A stretch of 64,000 nucleotides of DNA from Limnanthes douglasii subsp. nivea (GCA_036936605.1 JAUPFV010000003.1:76244273-76308272), one strand, 5' to 3'; counted from the stretch's first letter, positions 11,331-22,599 are shown. Numbers and translations are program-made. The notes: generated by a model from the sequence alone, not told the origin.

Positions 11331-12169
11331 GAATTATGCGCTTTCTTGTAATCATTAATAATTTTTGGAGGGGATATTGTTGCAAGGACATCGATTTATT
11401 CTCGAAAGAGGCACATCATCAGTCTAGAAACCCAATTGGAAGCAGGTGCTTCACCATACTTGTATAGAAATTAGTCTCAAAGATGATGATATGAGGGATC
11501 CAGCTGGTCCACATAAAAATGTGGTGGTCATTTATGAAAACTTATGACAATATAAAGAACCCCCAACAGTTCTTTGGTCAGATCGGAAGATTATAGGGTT
11601 TACTGGGGTAACAACTGAAGTGGTTGGAGAATTTGAGGGAAGAGTATAACTAGGTCATTGACCATTTTAAAGGCAGTGACAGTTTTGTTTATTGTGGTAG
11701 ATACTCTAACGTCTTATAATGCAATCATTTGATGGTTCTTGGCTATCTAGAATAAATATAGTGGCATCATCCATTCACTAATGTTTAAAATATGTTGTGC
11801 GAGACAATATTGTAATAATTAGAATCAGTCAAAATATGAAAATATAATGTTATTGGACGACATTGGCTCCAAATAAAATCAAAGGGGATGAGACAAAGAA
11901 GGCATAACAATTAGTGATGTCTCCCATAGGGTCTGATCCTGTGGATGATCCGAGGGAGATACTTGGGTTTATGGTCCTAGATGAAAGTTTTGAGGATTAC
12001 GTTTTATCAAAGGGAAAGAATTTAAAAATTGCCAAAAGGTTATCTCTGGAGGGAAGAAAAGGTTAATTATGGTTTTGTCAACAAAGTTACATATGTTTGC
12101 ATGGTTTACTAAAGACGTAACAAGGGTTCATGCGGAAATCATCTGCCACAAACTGGCAATCCGAACTAG

Positions 12170-13190
12170 TGTGCGTCCAATCATCCATAAAGAAATATTT
12201 TTTTCAGAGAAAAGTCTGAGGCCATCATGGCTGAGGTAGATCGTTTAACCAAGGTTGGGCACATACGAGAATCACAATATCCTTTGTGGACTACCAATCC
12301 AGTTTTGGTGAAAACTTAAAATGGTAAGTGGCGGATGTTTGTAGATTTCACTGGCCTAAACTGAACATGTCTAATAGATCCTTTCTCGGTTCTTCAGATA
12401 GATCAGTTAGCAAAATTTACCTTCGGAAACGGGTTACTTTCATTTATGGATGTGTATGTTGACTACAATCAAATCTAAATGGATCCAAATGATCAAAAAA
12501 GCACTTTGTTCATCACTGAAAGAGGTTTATACTGCTATAAGGTTATGCTTTTTGAGTTGAACAATGTTGGAGAAACTTACCAAAACTTAGTAAACAAAGA
12601 TTTTAAGACTCATATCAGGAAAAATATTGAAGTATATATCGACGATATGTTAGTGAAAAGAACGAGGGATGATGACCACTTGCAAATCTAATGGAAAGTT
12701 TCGCCAACTTGACAAAGATAAATTTGAAATTAAATTTTCAGAGAAGTGCACATTTAGGGTGCAGCCCGGAAATTTGATAATGCCGAATCTAGGGGAAAAT
12801 TGTAGGTTTTGTAGAAGTTTCGGATTGTGTTGTTAGTGTTGTTTTGATTCGAGAAGAATATAATTGCCCACAACCAATGAGTTGTGTCAGTAAAAGTATT
12901 TTGGATGTTGAGAAACGGTATATGAAGTTAAAAAAGAATTAGCCCTCACATTGGTCACTGTTGCTCGGAAAATGAAACCTTATTTTCAGGCTCTAATTAC
13001 CATTGTACGAACGTTTTTTCCATTAAAATATATTTTGTAAAGGCCTGATGTGTCAGGAATAATAAAAAAATGGTTAATTGAATTGGAAGATTTTGATATT
13101 GAGTTTGAACCTAGGATTGTAATCAAATCACAAGCCTTAGAAGATTTCCTAGTTGAATTTCCTTCTGAACGATAAGAGATGGAGGTAGAT
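12170..13190 (+). pseudogene. Element 1 reverse transcriptase and RNase H relic
   Basis: RT pieces: SLFMDVYVDYNQI near 12430-12475, then the 70-codon frame 12479-12691 with STLFITERGLYCYKVM and VYIDDMLVKRT, the YxDD catalytic box. RNase H pieces follow at about 12880-13190 (SKSILDVEKRYM, LKYIL, PDVSGIIKKW, ELEDFDIEFEPR). Stops at many places make it inactive. Confidence 0.75.
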
Positions 13191-13199
13191 AAAGAAAGT

Positions 13200-13604
13200 T
13201 TTAAGTCATAGTGGATAGCCCGAACAGATGGGGGTTCAAGCGCATCAAGATATGGGGAAGTGGAGCAGTTGATCTCTCCATATGGTATTGTGATGTATCA
13301 AGCTATACGATCTGGATTTAAAACATCAAATAATAAGGCAGAGTATGAAGCTACTTTGGCAAGATTAAGACTTGCTCAAATTTGTGGGGCTAAAAACGTT
13401 AGGTTGATAAGCGACTCGCAACATTTTATAAATCACGTGTCCGGCCAATCCGAGGCTAGAAAAGATCCATTAGTAAAGTATTTGATGGTGTTAAAGGCTT
13501 TAACATTAGTCTTCAAAAGCGTCAGATACGAGCATGTTCATAGGGAAGGAAATTTTGTGATTGATTCTCTAGCTATTGCTTTATATTCTGATGAGCACCC
13601 TTGA
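13200..13604 (+). pseudogene. Element 1 second (archaeal-like) RNase H
   Basis: The frame 13260-13604 (114 codons) reads SGFKTSNNKAEYEATLARLR, NVRLISDSQHFINHVSGQSE and VRYEHVHREGNFVIDSLAIA. These carry the Glu of NNxAEYEA, the Asp of LISDSQ and the last Asp of the RNase H DEDD set. Just before it, ARTDGGSSASRYG at 13220-13250 supplies the first Asp in another frame. A second RNase H between the gag-pol RNase H and the integrase is the Tat-lineage hallmark. Confidence 0.75.
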
Positions 13605-13804
13605 ATTATCACACAATATAGTCCTTCGATAACAAAGGGGTCCAAGCAGATATGAGGATCGGTCGAGGCTTTTCAAATTTCTACAAGTACAAGAAAAGAT
13701 TGGAGGAGTAAAATTAAAGAATATTTGGTAAATGATATTTTACCTGTTGATAAAGTAATTGAAACAATAATATGATTCAAGGCATATGGATACATGGTCC
13801 TTGG

Positions 13805-15080
13805 AGATATCTTATACAAAAATTTATTTAGCCGGCCTTTGCTTCGATACCTTGGAGAAAATGAATCACACATGAGATTTTTCAGAATTACATGATGGGA
13901 AGGGTCTGCGCATTGTGTGTATAAAACTCTGATACGAAGAGTCCTACTGGAACGATATTATTGGCCTAGAATGGCAGGCCTTTGATTCGATGCCTTGGAT
14001 AAAATGAATCATAAATGATATTTTTCTGAATTATATGATGGGGAAGGATCTGCACATTGTGGGTATAAAACTTTGATACAAAGAGTTCTCTTCGCATGAT
14101 ATTATTGGCCTATAATAGCTTCGGATGCCAAAGAATTGTTTAAGAAATGTGATATTTGACAAATATTCGCTAACACAGTTTATGCAACAGGAGTACCTCT
14201 TGAATCAATATCTGAATCATTACCTTTTGAACAATAGAGTATTGATCGGGTCGGGGCTTTACCGATGGCATATAGGGGACGACAAATTATAATTATCGTA
14301 GTATAGTATTTATCTAAATGGGTGGAAGCTGAACCATTGGCAAGATCAAAAGCTAAAGATGTGATCAGGTTAATTGTTTCTAATATTTGTTGTCGCTTTG
14401 GTGTTACGAGGAGAATGATGATGGATAATAGGCCACATTTCAACAATAAAGAGATGAAGGCTTTTTGTTTGGTAAAGGAATACAAAAATGCTTCTCGGCA
14501 CCTTTCCATCCACAAGAAAACGACAAGTCGAAGTTACTAATGGAACAATTCTCGATGGCCTGAGTAATAATTTGGAAGGCAAGACTGAAAAATGTCCATA
14601 TTATTTACAAGAAGTCTTGTAGGTATACAAAACTACTCCTCTAACATCAACCCATGAGTCTCCATTTGCGTTAGTCTATGGAATAGATGTTTTTGTGTCA
14701 TCCGAAGCGATTTTCCCTTCATATCGAGTCAGTGAGTATTTTGAAGAGGCCAGCGATAAAGGGAAGCGTACAGAGTTAGACTTAATTGAACAAAAAAGAA
14801 GAAGAGTCCAATTGAATTATCTACACTACCAAACTTTGACGAGGAGTCGATAGGCTTCCAAAATTAGATGAGAGGAGTTTAAAAGAGAGGACAAAGTTTT
14901 GAGAAAAGTATTTTTTTCATACACAAGAAAAATGGCTTGACAAGTTAGGACCTCATTGGGAGGGCCCATACATGGTAACTAAGAAGGTGGAGTCGGGGAC
15001 ATATTGACTAAAAGATAAAGAAAGAAGACATCTTCATCATCCGTGAAATATTGAGCATCTTAAATTTTACTTATAGCAAA
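13805..15080 (+). pseudogene. Element 1 integrase relic with an internal duplication
   Basis: The zinc-binding region is present twice: about 13832-13974 and 13976-14118 are imperfect copies of a 144-bp block (RPLLRYLGENESH / RPLIRCLG...KMNHK-like, then HDGEGSAHCGYK-like). The catalytic core follows: YLSKWVEAEPLARSKAKDVI and VSNICCRFGVTRRMMMDNRP at 14300-14445, where the usual DNGPQF is DNRPHF. The C-terminal GPY/F-like WEGPYMVTKKVESGTY lies near 14960-15000. Frames change repeatedly, so it is dead. Confidence 0.7.
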
Positions 15081-15227
15081 TATAAAGTTTGTATGTATTT
15101 TTAAGAATTTGTGTAAGCACCGGTGACATATTATTTTCTACCCTGGTGGTGCATGAAGGTTTTAATAAGGTATCCTTATAGCCTACTTATATATAGTATT
15201 TCTCTTTTATCTTAAAACAACTTGCAT

Positions 15228-15545
15228 AATTTTTATCTTTTGGACCAGAAAAGTCTTCCAACGAATGTTAGTCAACAATTTATATCTTTTCGACCGGACG
15301 GGTCTTCCAACAAATGTTGGTCAATATTTTTATCTTTTGAACCGGAAGGGTCTTCCAACAAATATTGGTAAACAATTTTTATCTTTTGGATTGAAAGTGT
15401 CTTGTAACGAATGTTGGTCAATAATTTTTATCTTTTGGACTGGAAGAGGCTTCCAACAAATGTTGGTCAACAATTTTTATCTTTTGGACCAGAAGGGTCT
15501 TCTAACGAGTGTTAGTCAATAATTTTTATCTTTTGGACCATAAAG
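15228..15545. repeat. 51-bp tandem array in the 3' region of element 1
   Basis: About six copies of a 50-52 bp unit with the core ATCTTTTGGACCGGAAGGGT, followed by CTTCCAACAAATGTTGGTCA. Because the period is near a multiple of three, one frame stays open through it (15265-15522) and encodes a repeated peptide; this is a by-product, not a gene. It lies between pol and the antisense ORF, the same place as the 91-bp array of element 2. Confidence 0.85.
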
Positions 15546-15640
15546 GATATTTTAATAAAATTTGATGGATCAAATGTTTTGATATGAAAAGGTTTGGTGG
15601 ATAAGAACTAACAGAAGAACAATGTTATTCATAAGAGTTT

Positions 15641-16810
15641 TCATAGTACAAAATACTTTGAAAGAATGTGACGACTTAACATACAGGGTGCCCAAGGCAC
15701 AATTGGCCTTTCTCTCGACAAATAAACAACATGAAGTAAGTTATTAAGTTCGTTGACAAAGAAGTCATTCCCATAGACATCAAAATATGCCGAGGGAGGA
15801 GAAGTAGCTTTGACATTCTTTGGAACTTCTTTATTGTTTTCTTGACCTCTCGGGTTGTCATTCATCTTGCTTCCTTGAGAATCAGACTCTCCTGTTGAAT
15901 TTTGAGCAGAGTCTGAGTCAATAATAGCGAGTTTTTTAGGAGCAGGCATGCTTCAAGCTGTTGTGTCATCCTCTTCTTCAACAATTTTCTTCTTACTTTT
16001 ATATTTAGACGTGTACCTTCTCAGTGGTATCTTGGAGCCACCCTCCACGGGAGGATCAACTTCTTCGGTTTCAACCCCAACTTTATTTTCCTCATCGACT
16101 TGGGTCCCAACATTCACATCCTCTTCTTCGACCACATATTTTTTGGGGTCTAAATGACTTGGAGCTCTTGACCTCGCATGAAGAAAGACAAGGTTGTCCG
16201 GGATTCCAATAGCTTAAGAACACTATCTTGTGTGGGAGGCACCATGAGCTCTTTTATAGACATTTTCCTCATCAAATCATCCCTCCAAATATGGTTTAGG
16301 GCTAAATTCAAGGGAGTGAAGCATCTTTGAAATCTGTTGGACCAAGAGGTGATAGCCCAAGATCTCAACTCTGCAATTATCCGACCAGCTTCCTTACTAC
16401 TCTCTCTAAATGATTTGGAGATCCCCTTCATTCCTGTACCCCAAGAAAAATATTAGTAAACTAGATCAAATAGATAAAGTAAGGTAAAGGTAAAGTTAGT
16501 ACCTTGGCTAGTCAACTTTAATGAGAGTCGATGGGGAAAATGAGCAGAATCTTAAAGCCAATCTCCCACAATCCAAAAATAAAGAAGAATATTTGATTCC
16601 ACTTTTTGTCGGCTTCTAAGAGGTCATCAAATATCTGGAGCTTCTTCCCAAGTTTTGAGGAGTATAAGGAAAAGTAAGGTTTCTTGGAAACGCCGGTCAG
16701 CCCAAAAAATTGTTCTGTCGAAAATCTAACCTAAAGATCCAAGAAGCCATAGTATAAGCCATCAGCTTAAAATTAGAGTGATGGTTTTGAAGAAGTGACT
16801 CTGGTACCAA
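15641..16810 (-). pseudogene. Element 1 antisense ORF (putative gypsy-type transposon domain), with intron
   Basis: On the minus strand, opposite to gag-pol, 16780-16510 reads LMAYTMASWIFRLDFRQN, then KKPYFSLYSSKLGKKLQIFD and EADKKWNQIFFF. This aligns with the element 2 antisense protein (CIMASRLSGRVMPMEE ... SSLGNKWKVVNDFLEG). A 69-bp intron at 16434-16502 (minus GTACTAAC ... TACAG) separates it from the frame 16431-16150 (SFRESSKEAGRIIAELRSWA, NRFQRCFTPLNLALNHIWRD, LMVPP), which matches the element 3 protein (DYLKARQI ... LTTPP). An acidic, low-complexity tail follows to 15641. The N-terminal part is missing, replaced by the inverted LTR/PBS. Confidence 0.65.
16434..16502 (-). other. Intron in the element 1 antisense ORF
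   Basis: Minus-strand GT at 16502 (AAG/GTACTAAC) and AG at 16434 (TACAG/GA), 69 bp, with a T-rich 3' part. It lies at the same protein position as the introns at 21108-21153 and 36496-36577. Confidence 0.6.
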
Positions 16811-16814
16811 AATA

Positions 16815-17015
16815 TTCCTACATACAACACCAATGATAGTTCTAGAAATATCCATGATGGATTTTGTTGACAAATATCTTCGGTACCAATCCTAGAGAGA
16901 AAAACACGTGATGCAGAGAGAGAAAATTCCAAAAGTAGGTATTGTATATTAATTGTTCACCACTCCTCATATAGTGAATGTTTCTTTATATAGAAAAGAT
17001 GGTGGGCCCAAATCC
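16815..17015 (-). repeat. Inverted LTR end plus PBS fused to the element 1 antisense ORF
   Basis: The minus strand reads TATA box (CTATATAAAGAAACA), leader, ATCA edge (plus 16834-16837), then TTGGTGTTGTATGTAGGAA (plus 16815-16833). That is the element 1 PBS with four or five changes, followed by the leader-like TTTTGGTACCAGAG (element 1: GGATTGGTACCCAAAATC). It is therefore a 5' LTR end in the orientation opposite to element 1, joined inside its antisense ORF. Confidence 0.6.
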
Positions 17016-18851
17016 ACAAAGAAAGACGGTTAAAGTTTTCTTATTTAGAAAGAGTATATATTACATAGGTATATAGGCTCTTATTTATAGATCAAACATA
17101 TGAGCTAACGGGCTTGAGCCTCATATCTCTGACGAGCTAACGGTTTTGGGCTTAATATCTCTAACACCCTCTCTCAAATTCACAATGCAACAAACGCATT
17201 GAGAGTTTGTAAAAAATAAAACGAAAGTGAGATATTAAGAGAGTCTTTGTAAATAAATCCGCAAGTTGTATTTCTTTGCGAAGAACTTCGCAAGTTGCCT
17301 TCAATCTTTAAAACTTCTGCATACACCTTCTTGACACCGCTCACAACTAGTCTCACAAGGCTCGTCGTAATGAAATCAAGAAACCTAAGAGGAACAAAAA
17401 CACTTCAACCGGAGAAATGTACCCAAAAGTCTTGAGAAACCAGGGGTACGCAAGAAATCACAACAATGAGACACTCGAGAACTCTTCTGCTCATGAGTAG
17501 AAATTTGATATTATTTATATTGTTTTCATAAATTTTATTCAAGTAATGTTCCTCACTCATCTTCTTCAAGCATTCTTCTTCGCATTTATTATACCTTACC
17601 ATCTTCTTCAAATCAAGTATTCAATTCAAATATTAAATATTAGATCTCAAATCCTCAATCCTAAATCTCAAACCTCCAACCCTAAATCTCAAACCTCCTT
17701 CTCTCAAACTCGTAATGCTTCTTACTGCATTGTGAGTTTGTTATACATAATAAAAAACCAAAATTGAATCTAAAACCAAACACCAAACTCCAAAACCATA
17801 ATCGAAAGCCAAAATCAAAACATAATGCAAAAACCTAAATTGAAACGTCAAAACCCAAAACCCAAAATCGAACGCCAATCTCCAATCTCCAATCTCCAAA
17901 CTCCAAACTCCAAACTCCAAACTCCAAACTCCAAACTCCAAACTCCAAACTCCAAACTCCAAACTCCAAACTCCAAACTCCAAACTCCAAACTCCAAAAT
18001 CCAAACTCCAAACTACAACCTACAAACTACAAACTAAATCCGAATCCAAACAAAACATGAAAAGAAAACACTAATCAAATCCAAACACCAAAGAAATCCA
18101 AACGAATCAAAACGAAAAACGATGATCTAAGCAAACGTTAGACATAATCCAAACGTCAACAAGATATGTACCAAATTTAATCCAAACAAAATCTATATCA
18201 AATCAAAATCAAAATCAAATCCTAAATCCAATAACCATCAAAGGAATCCAAACAAAATCTATACCAGATCCAAATCTAAATCTATACCAAATCCAAAACA
18301 AAATCTATACCAAATACAAAATCGAATTCAAGTTTTTACCAACAAAAATGTTGCAGTGTTCCAATAGCGGTTCCTCCTGAACCGTAGCACCAAATCATAA
18401 TCTCACCGATTAGATTAAAAGATTAGATATTCGGAGCAAGGTGTCCAAAATTCAGCAAAAACTGACATCATTTGCCTCTCAGTCGACTCTGTTGATTGTG
18501 GTTGCACGCTACAGGTCTGAAAATGGAAACTTCTCACCAAGAAAGCGATGACAATCATTTTTTATCTCTTCTGACGGACAGCTAACAAGTGCCCGTCGGC
18601 ACAACTAAAGACACACAAATTTAAACTCAAGCTCTTAACCTACGCTCTGATACCATGTAAAAAGATAAAACAAAGAAAGACGAATAGAGTTTTATTATTT
18701 AGAAAGAATATCTATTACATAATAGATATGATCTTATTTATAGATAAAACACATTAGCTAACGGGCTTTAGCCTAATATCTCTAACGAGCTAACATGTTT
18801 GGACCTAATATCTTTAAGGAGCTAACATGTTTGGGTTTAATATCTCGAATA
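17016..18851 (-). mobile_element. Small non-autonomous LTR retrotransposon (minus strand)
   Basis: Right LTR 18656-18851 and left LTR about 17016-17166 share the block AGCTAACGGGCTT-AGCCT-ATATCTCT. Reading the minus strand, the right LTR is followed by TGGTATCAGAGCG (plus 18643-18655), a methionine-tRNA-type PBS. The left LTR is preceded by the purine tract AATTTGAGAGAGGG just before TGTTAGAGATATT. The LTRs carry two (left) and three (right) copies of a 32-bp sub-repeat. The 1.5-kb interior has no recognisable protein; a 68-codon minus frame at 17405-17611 is unassigned. Confidence 0.65.
17880..18020. repeat. (CCAAACT)n microsatellite
   Basis: About 17 uninterrupted or nearly uninterrupted copies of the heptamer CCAAACT, with variant CCAATCT copies at the left edge. 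Around it (17630-18320) are looser CCAAAT/CCAAAC-rich stretches. A 7-bp period stays open in frame every 21 bp, giving repetitive peptides on both strands (SKLQTPN and EFGVWSL); these are not genes. Confidence 0.9.
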
Positions 18852-18895
18852 CTACTAATCTCACGCATATACACATTATTACATCATATACCCTC

Positions 18896-19221
18896 TAATG
18901 AGTCAATAATTGTTTGAGAGAATATTTCGGATCTTGTGTCAGATGTGACTAGAGAGAGAAAGCGTAGAGAGAGAAAGTGAGTGTAATAGAATATTATTCA
19001 ATGTCCCACCTACCAAGAAAGTGGGTCACCTTTTATACTAAAATAAGGCGGACCCACTTGGGGCCTTAGTGGGTTGTTCATATATTTGACGATGCTCCTA
19101 AGTTTATACTATGTTTACACATTGGTCCCCGAGAGACCCTAAATTCCTCAATTATTACACCAAGTGCCTTTTATTACAATTAAGTCCTTATTATTTACAT
19201 CGGTGAATTCCACCCTCATCA
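18896..19221 (-). repeat. 3' LTR of element 2
   Basis: 326 bp, ending on the plus strand in CCCTCATCA. The left edge reads TAATGAGTCA where the other LTR has TGATGAGTCA, so the terminal CA of the minus strand has mutated. It contains the TATA-like TATACTAAAATAAGG region (minus AGTATAAAAGG). Confidence 0.9.
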
Positions 19222-19236
19222 GTAGCCCCCCATTCT
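19222..19236 (-). other. Polypurine tract of element 2
   Basis: Minus-strand GAATGGGGGGCTAC directly precedes the LTR start TGATGAGGG. The same GGGGCTAC/TGATGAG junction occurs at both ends of element 3. Confidence 0.8.
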
Positions 19237-19704
19237 TCGTGAGTATCAGGAGTGGAGACTTATTGCCTAACCAGCACCTGCTGTCCGCGGTCTTCTGCGC
19301 TTCGGGCCAACAGCCTATCTTTGGACGATTTATTCTTTTCCCTCTCGCGTCCGTCGTTACCCGAGGCTATTCATCCCGACCCGTCCTCCGGGAAATACTT
19401 GGGCTCTGTTGGGTTTTTTTGTTCCAATGTTTGCGGTTCTGAATTTGGGAGGTTCCCGCGTTCTGTCGGGCTTCCAACCTGGGCCTTTGTGGGATGTGCC
19501 GACTTTTCTTAACGGACATGGTTGTAGAGGTCCATATTATCGGTTGATTGATAGGGGGTAGCTTAGGTTAGCCTTCATCACGGAGATCTTCAACACGTGT
19601 CACCAGCCCACGGGATGCGTCTTTTCCAGACTAGGCTCTTAGAGAAACTCTTCGTCTTCCCGCTGTGCTTTTGTCGATTGGTATTCTCCGATCATTCAAC
19701 CTCG

Positions 19705-19714
19705 CCTATAAATA
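19705..19714 (+). promoter_or_regulatory. TATA box of the element 2 antisense gene
   Basis: CCTATAAATA on the plus strand, followed by a CT/GA-rich leader with repeated CAGAGAGAAAGTGCTG-type blocks. It lies about 480 bp inside the LTR and upstream of the antisense ORF, so that gene need not use the LTR promoter. Predicted by position only. Confidence 0.5.
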
Positions 19715-20228
19715 CTCCACAATCCTTAATTTCTCTCAGAGGCATTCTACAGAGAGAAAGTGCTGTCAGATCATTTCTAGAGAGAGATAGTGCTGATCAG
19801 ACCATTCTTAGACCTGGAATGTTTGTTTTATGAAACCAAGATACCCGAAGCAAACAGCAGCAAAGAAGAAGAAAAAGCCCGAGTGAAGTTTTGAAGAGTG
19901 GTCTAGCATCGGAGACCGAGCCGAAAAATACCAACGTGCTGGCTTGATCTGGGGATCTAACTCCAAACCTTTTACTCCCGCACCGCATCCTCACGACCCT
20001 GTTTTAGCCACCCCGATTCCCGCTAAGTCTTTCCTTCTACCCGATCCTCCTGCCTCTCCGTCGCCCGAGGTTAGCCTTTCTCCAGAAACCGTTGTCCTTT
20101 CTTCCAGCAGTAGCTCCTCCCATTCCCCTACAGTTCGGTCAGGAAATCCGACCCTATTGCCAGTCACTCCGCGCGTTTCTACATCTCAGTCCCTGCCCCG
20201 ACGCGCTCGCAAATCCAAGTTCTTGACC

Positions 20229-22313
20229 ATGGGAGAAAACAGTCCCCCTACATCTCCCGCAGGAGGTAACACTCTTGAAATGGTTCAGTTCACTCCCTCA
20301 ATTCGAGGGTATCGGACCGGTACTAATACTGCCATCACTTTTCTAGGTTTGCCTAAGCGTCGCTTGACGCCAGAGGAACTGGAGGCTGCGCATCGGGCTC
20401 ATTCAGGAAATGCAGCTGAACCCTCCACTTCTCGGGTACGAGCGTCGGATCCAAACGTTGCTACTACCCAGACCTCTGACCAGGTTACGAATCCCGATGC
20501 TGGGGAGTCAGAGGTGGACGTCGCACCCGCAGAGATCTGCGTTGCTGCTGCTGGTAATGCTGCCAACCCTCCTGACGAGCCTCTGCCCGAAGAAGTTGAG
20601 GCTGCAATCACCACTTCCTATTTCAGCTGGCTTCGGACGAGGGATACCGTTTCTCTTTACGAGGGGAAATACCTCTACTTCCCTGAGTCTGATTATGAGG
20701 ATCTGCTGATCCGCTGGGGAATTCCCGAATGCGTCAACGTTCGGTTCCCGGTTCCTGGGGAGACCCCTGTTCATGTCCGATCTAGGGAGATCGTGGTGTT
20801 CACCGAGCTGTTCATCGCAGCTGACGCCGAATGGCTGTATACTCTAATGTCCTGCATAATGGCTTCCCGTCTTTCAGGTCGGGTTATGCCTATGGAGGAA
20901 TATATTGCTGTGTCGGGTCTGTCCAAGTCTCCAAAATCCCCGTTCTTCTACTCTTCCTTGGGAAACAAGTGGAAGGTAGTTAATGACTTCTTGGAGGGGA
21001 CAAAGGCTGGAAGCATCTGTTTGTCTTTCTGAGCGGGTGTTGGGAGAACGGTCTTCCTTATAACTTGGAGAACAAAAGGCAATTGCTTCGGACCTGGGTC
21101 CATGATGGTACTGCTCTGCTCCCCCTTTTTTTTTATACCGACTCTTCATGCAGTGTCGAAGGAATGGTTGCAAGGTCTGAAGAAGGACTACTTGAAAGCC
21201 GCTGGGGTCACGTTTGGGGTGCTGAAAGGCTATGCTCGGGCGCACTGGGGTCGGGCTATGCATCGAACCTTTATCGATACGAACTTAATCATGAGTAACC
21301 TCTGGCGTTGCTCGTCCGACGTTCTCACCATCGAGCAGCTTCGACAGCCCCCTCCCTTGGAGGACATGATCGCAAAAACCGGCGCTCCTGGGTCGCAGTT
21401 ATATCTGCCCAAACGCAACAAGGCGCCTAGCAAGCGCCCGAAGTCGGATGACGAGGGAGAGGAAAACGCTCCAGCGGGTGCTGATGGTCCGGTTCGGGTT
21501 GAGGCACTCGTGACGGATGGGGCGGAGGCGAACCAGGACCCGGATCCAGTGCAGAAGAGGAAGGGTCGTACCGACGCGGATGGGACTAAGCCAAAAAGGT
21601 CCAAGCACTCGAAGGTAGAGAGTAGGCCGGTTGTCGGCGCGGATGTTGACTTCATAGGTCTGAAGCTGTCTGATCAGGACGGTGGCGCGAAAAGTATCCC
21701 AACGGCGGACCTTGTGGAAATTCCAGATGACGTCGAGCCCCCCCAAGCGTCGGATCCGGCTGCAGCCTCGTCGAGTGGTACAAAGTATCTGGTGTTGTCG
21801 ATGCTTGGCAGTCCGCACACGTTCCCGCTGCGGGGATCGGATGGTCTGGCCTTATCTTTGTACAACTTGCTCGTTCCAGCGGCCCTGAAAGAGCGTCGGG
21901 CTAACGAGTTAAGTCAGCAGCTGGTTTCCGCGGAGGGAAAAATTGTCGGCCTGACTGGGGAGTTGGAAAAAGCCAAGACGGCTCGGGCATCAGCGGAGGG
22001 TCGGGCTGCGGAAGCCGAACGTGCCGCGGGGGAGGCGAATAAAGCCATGGAGGAGGCGAGGAGGGCCGCGGAGGAGTCGAAGAAAACTGTGGAAGACCGC
22101 GCTGCTGCTTTGGCTCTGGAGGTCCAGAAGTTAAAATCTTCGAACGTTGCCTTCGCAAATCGGTGTAGGAAGTGGTCGGAGAAAGAAACTGCCGACGCCA
22201 AAGCCGCGTATGTGCTGTCGTTCCACAACCGCTTCCCAGACCTTCACCTCGGGTCAATGTGGTTGGACGTGCCGGAGAAGGACCGGCCCGAGGGGGTCGA
22301 TTGTGGAGAATAA
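20229..22313 (+). pseudogene. Antisense ORF of element 2: putative gypsy-type transposon protein with coiled coil
   Basis: This plus-strand gene is antisense to gag-pol, between the integrase and the 3' LTR. The frame is open from 19944, but the first good start is ATG 20229 (ACCATGG). A Ser/Pro/Ala-rich N-terminus leads into the domain YLYFPESDYEDLLIRWGIPE, VRFPVPGETPVHVRSREIVV, CIMASRLSGRVMPMEEY, which I recognise as the Pfam putative gypsy-type transposon (Transposase_28) domain. A one-base loss in a G run near 21000 shifts the frame; the right reading continues as HLFVFLSGCWENG. After the intron 21108-21153 comes WLQGLKKDYLKAAG and LRQPPPLEDM, then a basic, Lys-rich middle. An Ala/Glu-rich coiled coil (about 21890-22150) and an acidic tail end it. 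Role unknown. It is far less damaged than gag-pol. Confidence 0.75.
21108..21153 (+). other. Short intron in the element 2 antisense gene
   Basis: Donor ATG/GTACTG at 21108 and acceptor ATGCAG/TG at 21153, with a T/C-rich interior. Splicing joins WVHDG to the SKEWLQGL frame. At 46 bp it is shorter than usual for plants, so it may have shrunk. Position matches the introns of elements 1 and 3. Confidence 0.55.
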
Positions 22314-22599
22314 GAATCCGATGATGTCGAGGAGGACGAGGAGAACGAGGACGAGTGATCCAGAAGTTGCGCTCGTTTTTTTTTTTTGCTTAGTTGTTTT
22401 TTTTTGTAACCCTTCGGGGGCCGTGGGCCCCCTATCAATATTTCTGACGAACATCTTTAATTGTGTTTTGGGGGCCACGAGGTCCCCTATTATTATATCA
22501 ATTTTTCTGGTTATATACTCTCGCACATTGTTACCCGTGTGGCGAATCGACAAAACGTTAAAAAATTCTAAGTTCAAACATAATATTGAAAAGTCCTGA
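22314..22599 (+). other. 3' flank of the antisense gene
   Basis: T-rich stretches (22376-22410) and two GGGGGCC-type GC hairpin-like blocks (CGGGGGCCGTGGGCCCCC and GGGGGCCACGAGGTCCCC) follow the stop. AATAT/ATAATATTG motifs downstream could serve polyadenylation. No further gene. Confidence 0.4.

Larger units (their letters stand above)
9080..16833 (+). mobile_element. Element 1: strongly decayed Tat-lineage Ty3/gypsy retrotransposon
   Basis: Plus-strand order: 5' LTR, PBS (TTGGTGTCGTCTGTGGGA at 9466), gag, protease region, RT, RNase H, second (archaeal-like) RNase H, integrase, a 51-bp tandem-repeat array, and an ORF antisense to gag-pol. The doubled RNase H and the antisense ORF mark the Tat lineage. 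Every coding part is broken by many stops and indels. The expected 3' LTR is absent; in its place is an inverted LTR plus PBS (16815-17015). The same proteins occur intact enough in element 2 to align by eye. Confidence 0.8.

Noticed and set aside
15265..15522. Protein-coding gene in the 51-bp array
   Set aside because: Open only because the period is near a multiple of three; no start context or homology.
15228..15545. CRISPR-like array
   Set aside because: The whole 51-bp unit is repeated without unique spacers, and the setting is a plant retrotransposon.
17880..18020. Interstitial telomere repeat
   Set aside because: The unit is CCAAACT; plant telomeres are CCCTAAA. Same length, different sequence.
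17741..18037. Two overlapping repeat-peptide genes on opposite strands
   Set aside because: Both are translations of the heptamer microsatellite.
19944..22313. Independent host gene inserted in element 2
   Set aside because: Homologous genes occupy the same antisense position in elements 1 and 3, so it belongs to the retrotransposon.
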